Below are positions 1 through 12,152 of a stretch of DNA of 64,000 nt, piece by piece. Source of the DNA: Megalopta genalis (lineage: Eukaryota > Arthropoda > Insecta > Hymenoptera > Halictidae); the NCBI RefSeq assembly GCF_051020955.1, contig NC_135013.1:28775802-28839801 (forward strand), written 5' to 3'. Position 1 is the first letter of the stretch; each line of letters starts with the position of its first letter. The notes under the pieces were generated by a model. That model was given only the letters and a program-made list of their open reading frames with translations. It made no database searches and was not told where the DNA came from. Both the position numbers and the translations under genes were made by a program.

Positions 1-3000
1 CATCGACGATAATTCATTGGCCGGATCGATCGAAATTACTCCTAGCCAATAAACAAGCTCTACGCGTAACGAATAAGATAGGGAACTAGCGAACGACTGC
101 GTCAAGTTGAATTAGCATGAATTTTGACGACAGATCGCTTGCTTTAGAAAGCGGGGCAATTTTATTCGGCTGCTCCTCGGACTAGCGAAACGGGTTATAG
201 ATTTCAGTTATTACGCAAATTCCAAATGGTTTGGCCATCTAATTACTGGCTGCCATCATGAATCTGCTGTACGTGGATGGAATTAATCAGCGACTCGATG
301 GAAACGCATGGATCGGATCAGAAACGGCGGCCTGCATCAATTGGCGCTCGCCAATCCGAGAATTACACGAATATCTATCTATTCGGCAATGGAATAACGA
401 TCGTGGTAATTAGGCGAATGTCGAATGTATACATAGGTAGATCGGCTATGGCCGATATTATTTTTATTACGGGTGCTTGTACAAATTCGATGCGTTAGAT
501 TATCTTTTACAACGGCAATGAGAGTCTGCCGATTGTGAACCGAATCCTCTTTTGGTCAAGACAAAACATGAAACATTCGATGCACTTCCAAACATCGGTA
601 CAACACGAAATGTGGTTACATTTTCGGCTTAAATGCGAAACGAAACAAATAAAGACGAGGTTGAACGTACGAGAGACCGGCAAGTGAATTTTCTCTGCAA
701 AAATAACTTATTCAGTGGAATTATTAATGGGACAATCGTTATCGGAGGAACGGGTAGACTTGGGAAAATGGGAACGCAGACGACTCCAAAATAACCCGGT
801 GGAGCAAAATCCGAAGGAACTTGCCGAGAATTGATGAATCAATTTAATCTATAGATATGAAATTGGCATATTCTAAAGTAGATACAACAAAGCTCTAATG
901 GCGCGAAGATCGTCGAGGTGGTGCACAAGGATTGACAAAATGGAAACACTGCGGACTTGGAAATGGCACCGAAGAGGGAACTTCGGATGGAAACTCATGA
1001 GTGTACTAAAGTGTAAACGACATTTCCTGTTACATGCAACATCCAACTAGCCCGAGTAAAGGCTATCATACGATAATATCCGCGAATGCGAAAAAGCTTC
1101 TGGCGGATCGTGTACCTACTTCAAAATCGAGCAAGTGCGCCGTCACTTCGACGCTGATACGACCGAACGGTATTTATCGCGCGTCGCCGCACATTTTCTC
1201 TATTTATCGTGCACACAGTCGCGCGCGCCAGCACCATCACAAACGGAACACGCGTGTGTGCGCTCACGCGACATTCTTCGTACAACAAAAAGGAACGTCC
1301 TCGGGCTTCCTCCCACGCGTCACCGCCGCGCGGCTAACTGCCAGCCAGCAGCCGTTTTCGACATTCGTAAATTTCAGGTGCCACCCGAAAGCCGTCTTGG
1401 ACCTCTAACCGATTACGCGAAGATTTTTATGCGGCGCGAAGACGCGAACTCGAACGAATTTGAAATATATTTGCTTCCGATCCGGCCGTAGTTAACTGCC
1501 TTTCCTCGACTAGTTATCATTTAATTGTGGTATAGCCACTATCTGCTAACGTTGCCGAAGCAATGGAAGCTTGAGAGCCACCTCCTCAAGTTATAATGAT
1601 ATTATAAACTTCGCTGTGCGCGTAATTGATGAAACGCGATATCTGAGTTGTTAACGAAGCGATGGAAACGCCTTTCCATTAAATGTCGTTTGCATAGAAA
1701 TGGGGATAATCAATGAGCCTAATTCGCATTCTGCAACACTTATTACAGATATCTCTAACGATGTATGGAAACGTTTACGATTACGGGATTGCGGCTGAGA
1801 AATCACGTTTACATTTGCATAGCCCGATTTGGGGAGTCTGAACGAGTGGAATCTTGTTTCTTCTTTTGCTGAATTTATTAAGTAATTAAGCATACGTGTA
1901 TCTAACGTAAATGCATAAAAACGATACTTCGACTAGTGAAATAAACGCGTTAAGAAAATGGTAGATACCGTTGGTTTTTGAGCAACGGAAGAACGGCGAA
2001 ATATTCAAATGGTTAGTTAATCGGCATCTCATTATAATTTCTGCCTGTCTTTCACCTACTTCTGTAATCAACGTTCGACTCATTTAAAACGCTTGTTGTC
2101 CGAGTAGATATGCTAATGCTCAATTAGAGAGAGGAAATTTATTGTGATAAAAACCTAACTACGGTACTAACGACCACCCATTATTATTCCCCGAGTTTTT
2201 AATGATTCTCCGAATCGATCAGGAACGCAACATCTATCATCCTGAATCGTGAGCGGTTTGCGCGAACTTCGGAATCATTACTGGCGATAACTGAAGCTGT
2301 CCTTCAACAAATTTCAGAGACCTCGATTAGTATAATCTTCCCTTCTTCCTTTCGCGACAAGTGCCGTAAATATGGTGCCCGAGCTCTCAGATTTTCCCGA
2401 AGTTCGCAGAGATCTCGGTAGTGTCTTCTTCAAAATCGAGCAAGATAATGTGGTGTATTACTATCGTAAGTCTGTTCTTACGGTAATGTGAACGATTACG
2501 TTCAACGGTTAATACATCAACAGCAATGTTAATTTTTCCAAACAACGTATACCACCGATGATCCACGGCTCTGTAGTAACTTACCACATTCGCATTACTA
2601 CAACAATAATTATCATCAAATCAAAGACTTCTGCTTAAGCACTATACTGCGTTTCGTCCTATAGTACCGTACCAAAGTAACCTGGACGGAAAATCATTGG
2701 ATCCATTCAATACAAATTACATAATTGAAATTTTGCCTGCAAAACGCGACGGTCAACGAAGCACGCGTGGACGTATCCATGTTATAACGAGATTGCGCAA
2801 TTAGTCAACATCTCCACCTTCAATGCCAAAACCAATCTAGATACCACTACACGTCTATTCCTTCGTTGAACTTCTTTCAGTTGAGACTTCATGACTACAA
2901 CGGATCTTTAGGCGAATTCAGCCTTTCGGACATTATTTTACAGAACAATAAACTAAAAGAAAATGATAATCATGTGGTGGAAAATGGGGCAGAAATCATT

Positions 3001-3049
3001 TTTACAAAGTTGCTTCCTGTCTAAAGCCGAGGTAGGAAAGGATCGAACA
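1..3049. other. Intergenic, no gene recognised
   Basis: No open stretch here shows a protein motif, a splice-consistent exon or an RNA fold that I recognise. The short overlapping open frames around 1034-1491 and 1651-2083 lie in unconstrained sequence and look accidental. Composition is intermediate, clearly less AT-rich than the second half of the window. Confidence 0.6.
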
Positions 3050-4450
3050 TTCCAAGCAACTGAGACTCCGTGTCTGAAGTTCAGGCCAGCAGAGGGACAA
3101 ATGAAACGGACGAAGACGATTCTTGTCGGCTAATCAGCAGAGGCTGCTTAGAGGATTTTCAGCGTACGTGGGAGAGCAAGGCAAAGCAAAGCAAACCAAA
3201 GGAAGCAAAGCAAAGCGAAGCGGCGCGGCGCGGCGCGGAGCGGATCCGCGCGAGGCAGCAAGGCTCGTTTAAGCGCCGTGAGAGGAGTTTGCGCGATAAC
3301 ACGGGCCCGATAACGCGGCGACGTACACTCGGTCGTTCGGTTGTAACATCGCGGCGAGTCGCCGTCGCCGCGCGTGCACACGCCTCGCACACATCGGCTC
3401 TCGTCTCTCTCGCTTGTGCACAGACGGTGCACGGGCACTCTCGCACGAAGAGCGGCTCGCCGCTCCGTATAAAGAGCTCGGTGCATTGCGCCAAGCCTCT
3501 GCGCCGCGCCGCTGAATTAATAATCGAACTTACGTGGGTAGGTGCTCGTCTACCGGGTGTCTGCGCGCGTACTTGACGAATCGCTGCCAAACCGGCGCCA
3601 CTCGATCACACGGCGAACCCTGACCGCCTATCGCGATCCAGATACCACCTGAAATGAAACGGGGGGGTCGCGTTATGTTCACGGCGAAATGGCTCGTTAC
3701 CGAGGCGCGACCCTTCGCTAACAAGTCCCGAGACGTTTTTATGTTATATTATTAGCAGTTTATGCACCTACGATGCACGCGACCGCGGCGAGCGAGAAGG
3801 GAGCTCCGCGTTACCATCGGCCCCCGGTGTGCCCTTATCGGTGGTTTTAATCGTAAGGAGTTCGGGTCCGCTCGCTCGAGGTGGGACATCTTAATTAGGA
3901 GGTACAAAATGGCACCATTCGGTGGCAAGCAGAATTTTTCACGGTGTCCTCGTAACGCGGCGCTCGAACAGGCCCTGCAAGGTTTTCGAGAAACATTAGT
4001 GGAATTTTATGCAGCTCAAGCGAGATTAGAATATGAGAAGGAAAGGGAAAGCGCCTTACCTGAAATTAGGGGTTCTGCGTCCGTTTTCTTAAGGTGCAAT
4101 TATAGGATTTACACTTTTGTCAGGTTCGCCCTAACGGGATTCCCAAAGTACCTGAAATGCAACACAGTTTACGAAGGTTTCTACTTTACTCATACAATCG
4201 TGTTATTCGCGGTAGCTGTTAAGCGCGGCTGCATTCCCGAACAGAAATGCAATTTCAATTTTTCAAAGATTAAAAGACTTTTCAGGCTTCGGAATAGAGC
4301 AGAGCACACACTGCTATCCGTAATCAAGTTATATTCTAATGGAATTGTATTATTAACGTTGAAAATGGAAGATCACTTTCCATGTCACCTTTGACTTTAT
4401 ACAATTTTAATGATTTCCGTTCGTCCACCTTTATTTTAAATTATCCATTT
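3050..4450. other. CpG-rich block with a TATA-like site and an unassigned open frame
   Basis: From about 3180 to 3600 the sequence is rich in CpG. It starts with a GCAAA/GCGGC simple-repeat run (about 3178-3240) and contains a TATAAAG at 3468-3474. An open frame with an ATG at 3909 runs to 4394 (161 codons). Its first 50 residues look helical and charged, but the rest is not protein-like, and no family is recognised. It could be an alternative promoter or first exon of an unidentified transcript, or chance. RNA evidence would decide. Confidence 0.3.
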
Positions 4451-6024
4451 TGTAAAGCCGAAGCTTTCCATCGGCGTGAAAGCAAAGCATACATTGTTCG
4501 GTCGCGCTAATTAAAAAATTTCAATGGGTTAATCCTCGCGCGGCAGCCTAACGGGAACATCTTCATTTGCGCGTTTGCCATTACGATTCCATCCGAAATT
4601 ATTGCACGAGTCCCCGGCCGTTGCACTTCCACCAGATGGTATTGAAACGTTTTAATACGCCGCGCCGCGGAGAGGGACAAAAAAAAAACTTTCAGTACGC
4701 TTTGTACGCCCCGGCAGGAAGAGATTTAATGAGGTTCCCTTTGACTGCAAAATGCGCGCGCGTGTGTATTGTTTCGATGGAAGTGCGCCGGGAGAGCCCG
4801 ATTAAACGACTTAATCGGGGCCGAGGCGGTCCGGTTAAATCGGGATTCGTTGGATAATCGAGGCCCGGCAACGAATTGGTACTAAATCCTTCTTATGTAC
4901 AGCGTACGGCTGCGATTCTTGCTTTGAGAAGCTGTTTCCAAGCTTTCACAATTTTGCTCGGCGGATTTTACCGTTCGGACCGATGATCGATCTTTCCGCG
5001 AACGAGATCCTAAAACTACAGAAATATATAGGAAATTAGAGAAAGGTCTACGATTTTGTATAAAACTTTATCCGAATTTGTTGATTTAACGCTTGCGAGT
5101 GCCGCGTTGACGGTCGCGATTGTTCTCGAACGAAGAAAGAAACTCGTCCCCCTCGGTTCGTTAGGATTAATAAAAGGTACGCCTTAAACGTAAGAACTTC
5201 GAAAACCTCGTAAATCAATGATATGTCCTCGCAATCTGTAACTGATCGCCGCTCACGTAACGTTACATCGTTCTGAAAATAACGTGAAAATCGATGGACG
5301 CGATGCGGCAAATCGAAGTTCGAAAATTTCCTTTTCTGACGAACGAACGTGCGATGCAAGCTTAAAATTTCATGGCTCCCGAACAGATAGCCGTTGGATA
5401 CTTTTTCGAAAATTAATCGGACCGATGCACCGGCACATCGAAATGGGGAACATGAATAATTGCTTTATATCGTAAGACACATCTGGGTCATCGTGGATCC
5501 GCCAAGTATATTTAAACATATCAGTATCAAGCTGCATCCTGCGAAGAATCGTTTGCGTTTTAATGAACGCGATCAAAAATCGAGGTGAAATAAGAAAAAA
5601 TAGCAGAAGCACTGGAGAAGCTTCTGCATGTTTCAGAGATCCTAGAAACAGGTCACACGGATTATCATTTCTCCGCGTAAGTACGTAGAGTATCGCAGTT
5701 ATAAATGGTCGGCGAGTAATTAATATTTTACCGTTATCGTTCGTAACGTTTCACACAAATATAGATCTTTTCTATATAAGAAGAACAATAACTCGATATA
5801 ACCTTTTGTTCCATTAGATTCAGTTCCCGGCGTCAGCGTGCACGCGGCAATAATGCATCCGCGATGTAATTACAAATTACGGAATACACACATGGACATG
5901 GAAAAAGTCGATAACTCGCGTGCCGCGCTAAACGAAACGATCGATCGGAGCGCTTAATGAAAACTTTCGAAATCGCCTGCAATATGAATTAAGTTTCCTG
6001 TAATTGTTCAAAATTAAAAATACG

Positions 6025-6148
6025 GATCTATGAAACGTCGACTTTGTTTTTAATACGTTGAACGATGCAACTGTATCGAAGCGATAAAATCGCGGAATAT
6101 ACATCGTTATGTAAATCCGAGTGTTACACGTTTGCAGATTTGGGTCGG
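6025..6148 (+). repeat. Dispersed repeat, copy 1
   Basis: This segment is repeated at 8665-8789 with a few substitutions, mostly transitions, and one single-base length difference. It is flanked by a 22-bp direct repeat, 5993-6014 and 6148-6169, beginning GTTTCCTG, which resembles a long target-site duplication. It may be a small non-autonomous element or a transposed genomic fragment. No coding capacity was seen. Confidence 0.75.
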
Positions 6149-7913
6149 TTTCCTGTAATTGTTCAAAATGGCGTCCCGGAATCGAAGTAACCGAGAAAAA
6201 TGGCGGATAAGGGGAAAAGAAGTTCTTGATATATTAATAAAATAATTTCCAAGGTAAATTTTGCCGTTTCTCGGGAGAAACGGTAAAAACCGTTCGTTTG
6301 CAACATATTAACCTGCATTGTGTCGAGATATGTGCCGCGTATAGCTCGCAAACACGATCGGTGATGTCTCCACCGTTCTGACCGAAAATTTCAATTATCT
6401 CGAAAAGCGCTCGCCGTTTCGGGACCAGACTTGCATAAATAAGCATGAAACGTGACAAGGAACAATACGTGGAAAGTTTCACGTCGATATCGCAATTAAT
6501 TCCGGAGATATTAAATGGTCACTTTTTCCAACCTGGAAGCTGCACGAACCCGACTGGCTGGTCTCTCCCGAGGCTCCGCCGTGCTACGACCAAACCACGG
6601 CTCTCGAACCGTTCCCCGCTTGCCGTACCACTCTTTTACGCGATCGAACGCGTACGCTTGCCGCCAAGTTCTTCATTACACGCGAGTCCATCATAAACAA
6701 ATTGTTCACCGTAACATTTACACCGGTATCGCTGCACGCAGCCGCACCAACTACGGGCAGTAATGACCGTTGGAACGACCATTGCAATTCGATACACGCA
6801 TTTCGATTCTCGCTTATTGTTAGACGGAGATCTAGGAGCGATATATTCGATACATGTTGCGCGCACCGCTGCGCGCTCCTATCGATTGTTCCGTTGTTGT
6901 AACACTGAACAATTTGAAACGGACCATACGATTATCGTCTTGTCAAACGGTATTATGACCCTTCGTTAAGAAACAAAAAAAAAAAAGAAAAATTGGTTTA
7001 CAGGCTTGGTCCGTGTACGCTCGTTTATTATATTACGAAACGATTTATCGCGTACGGATAAACACCGAGACTGGAAATATTAGAAATATGTGACGCACGC
7101 TGACGTTATCGAGGCTATGCAGCGTTCCTGATCGATAGATTTCGATACATTTGGATACAATATTCCCGGCGCTGTACTTAACCTACTAACGGCGAAGACG
7201 TATTCCCCGTGCTTTCTAACTGTCTTGTTCTCGCGATTTCCAGGAATCTCATTTCACTTTGACCGGAGATATCTGTGCAATTTAAATGCGATGCCCGCAA
7301 TAACCCAAATTGCTTCATTATCATGTTCGTTATATCGCGGAAGGCCCATAATGCGGAATTGATGCTCTACATACCTAAAACGTCGGTACCAGGTTTGCAT
7401 CCAAAGGCTACGCATTCTTCGCTAATACTGATCACGGATCTGCACGACGGTCTTTAACCTGTGAACCGTCTTTTTAACCCCAAACACGAGAAATGGGTTC
7501 GAGGAATCGGATAGCTCGCGGAGCTGGCACGGTACAGATGCACGGCATTCTAGGGATCCACGAGAGAATGCCATGCGCTGCAGGAGCGGTTCCGATTCTC
7601 GATAGCGAAGTTTCGGAGGATAAACGACGTAGCATTCAATTTGGGTCCACGTTGAAGGCGCCACGCCCTGCTTCCCGATGCGACCATGTCCACGATGGAC
7701 TGCCCGCATAATTAGAAACACGAATCATCAGTGGCCTCATCGTTCCCCGCGGTATCTTTCGGTCTCTTGCGCTACCGTTTCATGCATGCTCGCCCTTGCT
7801 TATCGTACTCTTGCACAGTTAATTAGCTCGCCGCCATCTCTTGGCTTGCTGCATTGCAACCGTTCTACCGCTCGACGCTGCGTATGCAAAAGATGCACTA
7901 AACAATAAGAGCC

Positions 7914-7983
7914 GGCCAATGTAAAACAGCCGCCATTTTTCTGGCTATAGGTTTCGTGAAGTGACGTCCGCGTCACGTGCGCA
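7914..7983. promoter_or_regulatory. Promoter-like cluster of factor motifs
   Basis: Within 70 bp there are a CCAAT (7916-7920), a GCCGCCAT of the YY1/Pho type (7929-7936), a TGACGT CRE-type core (7962-7967) and a CACGTG E-box (7974-7979). Such a cluster is typical of housekeeping promoters, but no gene was recognised next to it. Short motifs also occur by chance. Confidence 0.25.
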
Positions 7984-8664
7984 GTTTGTGTTATGAGGGT
8001 AGCGAATTAACTGTAGCTGCTGAAAGAGAATTGCGTGATGTTGCATAAATTGCGCGCGACGAGCACAGGCGTGCATTCAGGAGATGAAAGACAACAATTA
8101 TCGCAGAAATAGAGCCACGATTATGCCAGGAGGCAATGGAAATCTTTGTCAAAAAGGTGCCAGCAAAACCGAGACGCGCGTTTAACTTGGTAGACAGTGT
8201 CCGTATAACTAAAGGTAAACTATCTATTTCTCAGGTTATTCCAAAACCGACCGACTGCCTTTTGTTGGTAGCCACTTTATTTGTTTTAATAGAATCGTAT
8301 CTACTTGCTTAGGCTATAGGAACGGTCCCGAACGGTCCCATTCGCCCGCTGCGCTTCGAATGTACTACCGAATTCGTGCAACGTTCGCGAGCCACAGAAC
8401 GTTGTTCTTTTAAGATGAGCGCGCACCCAATTGATCTACGATATCGATACACCGTACTCAACATGTCCGAAGAGTGGTAACTCGGCTGATTTCGCGGAAC
8501 TTCCGCTGTTAGCGTGATTAAAGTTTTAATCACGGTAACGAAAGATAATACGAATGCAGCTAATATTTGCATTGCGCAACAGATATCGTATTCTAAACCT
8601 GAAACAGTCTTACTACAGTATCTATCCGCGATTACCGTGTACGCATCGTGTTTCCCGATGGACA

Positions 8665-8789
8665 GATCTGTGAAACGTCGGCTTTGCTTTTAATACGTTG
8701 AACGATGCAACTGTATCGGAGCGATGAAATCGCGGGATATACATCGTTATGTAAATCCGAGTGTTACTACGTTTGCAAATTTGGGTCGG
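8665..8789 (+). repeat. Dispersed repeat, copy 2
   Basis: Second copy of the 6025-6148 sequence, in the same orientation. The flanking 22-bp direct repeat seen around copy 1 is absent here, so this copy may be the source or an older, eroded insertion. Confidence 0.75.
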
Positions 8790-9100
8790 CGTTGTAAAAC
8801 GTTCGGTTATGCGTCGGCCGAGGACCAACGAGCCCTAGAGGCACGCATAGAAAAGAGATCAAGGAGGTTGCTTTGGAGGCGCGAAATGCAGCAGCAACGA
8901 TGACGACGAAGAACAAAGGAGGGCATTACTTATGCGGGGAAAAGAAGGAAAAGGAGGGGACCTGCCATAAGCTGCGTACCCGTGGCACGCCATCTACGTT
9001 GGCTTTGTATATTCCATGGTTGCGCAATGTCGCGCGCGGACCGAGAAACCGAACGGCGCGCTACGCACGCTCGCATTTTTGCTTTTGTGCGGCGGCCGTA

Positions 9101-12100
9101 GGGTTGCGCAGCGTTTCGAACGACAACTGATCGCGCTTTAAAGGGAGGCGAGAGACTCTCCCCGGTCGGATGAAAAAGAGAGAGGACGAGGAATAGAAAC
9201 TCTCTCGGAAGAGGGTACGCGACTCCTATTCCATACCGAACCGTCCGAGCAAGGGCACATCGGGAAAGAGAGACGGATCGCGAAGCGTTGCGAGTAAGGG
9301 GTAAAGGAAGAAGGGAGAAGAAGGGGAGGGAGAAGGGCGGAAAACGTAGACAAAGAAACGGTGAAAGGGGGGAAGGGTGCATGCAACGAGAAAGGGTGGG
9401 GAAAAGCAAAGGGAGAGGAAGATCGGTCTCGGTGCAAAGCGTAGTGGTTATAAAGAGAAGCGGCATCGCCGCACGACTTGGCTCTCCAGGGCCAGGATAT
9501 TTCAATACCGACGGTGGTCGGCCACCGCCGACGCGGGTACGGAGAGGGGAAATGGCTGTGACGATGTGCGCTCCTATGTATAAAATACATATATACGCTC
9601 GCCGCTCGTTCCCCTCACCCATGTGCCCGCCCTACGCTCGCATACACAGTGTATATGACTTCACACACCCGTGGGCGTTCAGGAGAAAGAGAGAGAAGGA
9701 GACGCGACGGAGAGACCAGTGCCACGGTAGCGCTCCGCTATTCGGGTTCGCTACACGAGGGGAAGAGCGATGGTAAAGGGGGAGAGAGTGAGTCTGTCTC
9801 TGTTTTAACACACAGAGGGGGAAAGTTGCGGCAAAACGGAAAGGCTCGCGTCGAGGGGAATGCAGGGACGCGCGCGGCACGGCGCTGGGGACCTCGAACC
9901 GAACCGTCGACCGACGACTGTGTCCGTAATCCCGCCTTCTCGACGAGTCGAGGGGAACCGACGTGGGCCGTGCCACTCGCCGATTGGTCGACTCGGTGAG
10001 CGTGGTTCGGAGCGTTGGTAGCGCCTCGGGAATCCCACCAATCGGGCGCCACCGTCGTGGCTTTTTTATCCTGCTATTTACGCCGAAGGACGGAGAAGAG
10101 CAAGCTTCCCATCTGGCTCTCTCACTCCTTTTCTATCCCTCTCCTTTTCCATTGCCCGACCGCTCTCCCTGTGTGTTCGTCAGCACGGGAGAGGACACTC
10201 TCGTTTCGGGATCCGTTGAGGTTGCACACGTTTTCACGAGACGAGCACCGCCCGATTACTGCGACGCGCTCCATTCCGCGTCGCCTCCTGTTCGATAGAC
10301 AGTGTATTATCGTAATACCGTGTTCGTGATCGCGTCGAATAATCTCTATCGAGCGTCTTGTTTACTGTAAAAGCATTGTATGCGGCAGCCGATGCCGTGC
10401 GGTAGTGTGTTGTCTAGTGTGTGACAGTACGTCGCAAGAGGATACAGTGTTGCCAGATCGTGGGCGCGAATGCACATCAAAAGCGGTACACACCGATTCG
10501 CAGGACATCGAGGATAAGACCGTGCGTTTGTCCGTGCCGATACGCGTGGATCGATCGTGGGTTTGATTGCGACGATATATTGTGAACGATAAAGCGGCGC
10601 GGTGAATTCTGGAATTTATCGGTAGTACGCCAGTGACATTTGGTGCGATGCTATCGACGAAATAGAGTTGGCAACGTCGCATCGACTGCTCTCGCACACA
10701 AACACACGCATACACGTACCTAGAAGGGAACTTGGGGTGGCTGGCTAGCAGGCAGGCGGCAGTCAGGCAGGCAGGCAAGCAGGCAGGCAGCTTTCTTGTT
10801 CCGAGGACGGCGCTCCTGGTCGCGCCGTCTCTCTTTTCTACCTCCATTGCGCTTGCTCTTCTCTCCCTCTTCTCCCTGCCCTTCTCGTCCTCGGTCACTC
10901 AATCACACTCTCCTTCTTTTGCCTTCCATCTCTCTTTCTCCCTCTCCCACTATTTCTCTCTCTTTCTCGTGTGCGGCGCACGTACCGTTGAGAGCTTCTG
11001 CCTCCCCCTTTAGTGCTCTTTCTCTACTGTTACCCCCTCCTCTCCTAACCTCGAGCGGGTCGGGCGAGTCCACTAAGCTTGCAAGGGGAGTTCGGCAGAC
11101 CTCGGCTCTAGTCGGCCTCGATCCGCAGAATGTGCTAGACGCTACGAGTCGATCGCTCCAGTTTTGGAATATTGTCATATATAGAAGCTGTCTGATAATT
11201 ACGAGAATTGGAAACGTCTTTTCGCGTATCTTCCGCGGTTCCACGGGTCTCTAGTGGCTGTATCGACGTTAGTTTTCACCATCAGCTTGGGACGCACTCG
11301 ACCAGCGTATATCCGTACGACGGCCATGTTTGGTGTTTACGAGGTGAGGGGGAATCGCTGACGTCACGAGCCCCGATCTCGCACGAAGGGAGCAGCAGCA
11401 CCAGCAGAAGCAGAAAACGTGTTGCCGGCCAATATAGACACCAACTCCTAACACGAACCCGAAAACAGACGGAACTGCAGTCGAGCGGCCCTTGTACACG
11501 ATTATAATCGTACGCGGGATTATTGTGCGGTGAACACACGAGTGAAGAACTCGCGGCGCGCAAACTGTGCCGCCTGAAATTCCCTTTCCGATGGGACGTG
11601 CGTGTACGCCGACTTCGCTCGTGTTCGCCGGTCTTACCGCGACTACTAACCTTTCAAAAAACATCGGCCGCATTGCCGCCTCGCCGCTGAAATAGTAGCC
11701 ACTCTAATCACCGTCGGTCGACACCGATCAGTGCGGAAAACATCGAGCGATGCCGAGTATTCTCGTATACGAGACAACACGTGCCGCGTTTCGTTTCACA
11801 TGATCTTCATTGAAAATGTTTCACACGTCGAGGATGCGATCGAATTGATCGCCCCCTTCAAAAACACGTGGTCATCATATTGCATGCGTGCAACACCGTC
11901 GTCGATGAAACGACAATAGTGTTGTTCCCAATTGCGTTCAGTGAAATCGGCGACTGCGTTCCCATTCTGTGAAACGACGTTTGTTTCCAGTGTGTTTACT
12001 CGTGTCATCCTGATTTTGAAGTATCGCCTATACAGTGTCGGTACATATGTTGTTACATTGCTCTGTGTGGTTTGTTAGTGACATACATCACACTTTCAAC

Positions 12101-12152
12101 GAATATACCAACGGATCTTACGTACGTCTAGCGAGCAAGGATTAAAAGAATC
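9101..12152 (+). promoter_or_regulatory. GA/CT-rich upstream region and probable 5' UTR of Polycomb
   Basis: The 3 kb before the Pc start codon has a marked purine strand bias, with GAGAG-rich runs from about 9120 to 9420 and CT-rich runs from about 10820 to 11040. It also holds TATA-like sites at 9449-9455 and 9579-9586, and a (GCAG) simple repeat at about 10740-10790. GAGAG-type runs bind GAGA factor in flies and are common near Polycomb-group loci. Transcription starts and untranslated exons cannot be fixed from sequence. Open frames here are low-complexity artefacts. Confidence 0.45.

Larger units (their letters stand above)
4451..9100. other. Intergenic DNA with a dispersed short repeat
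   Basis: No coding gene was recognised. The stretch contains two copies of a roughly 125-bp sequence (listed separately) and a motif cluster near 7914-7980. All open frames overlap one another on both strands and lack family motifs. Confidence 0.55.

Noticed and set aside
8930..10052. Several long overlapping frames on both strands
   Set aside because: Low-complexity GA/CT-rich DNA keeps many frames open; the predicted residues are Arg/Ser/Pro-rich without a fold.
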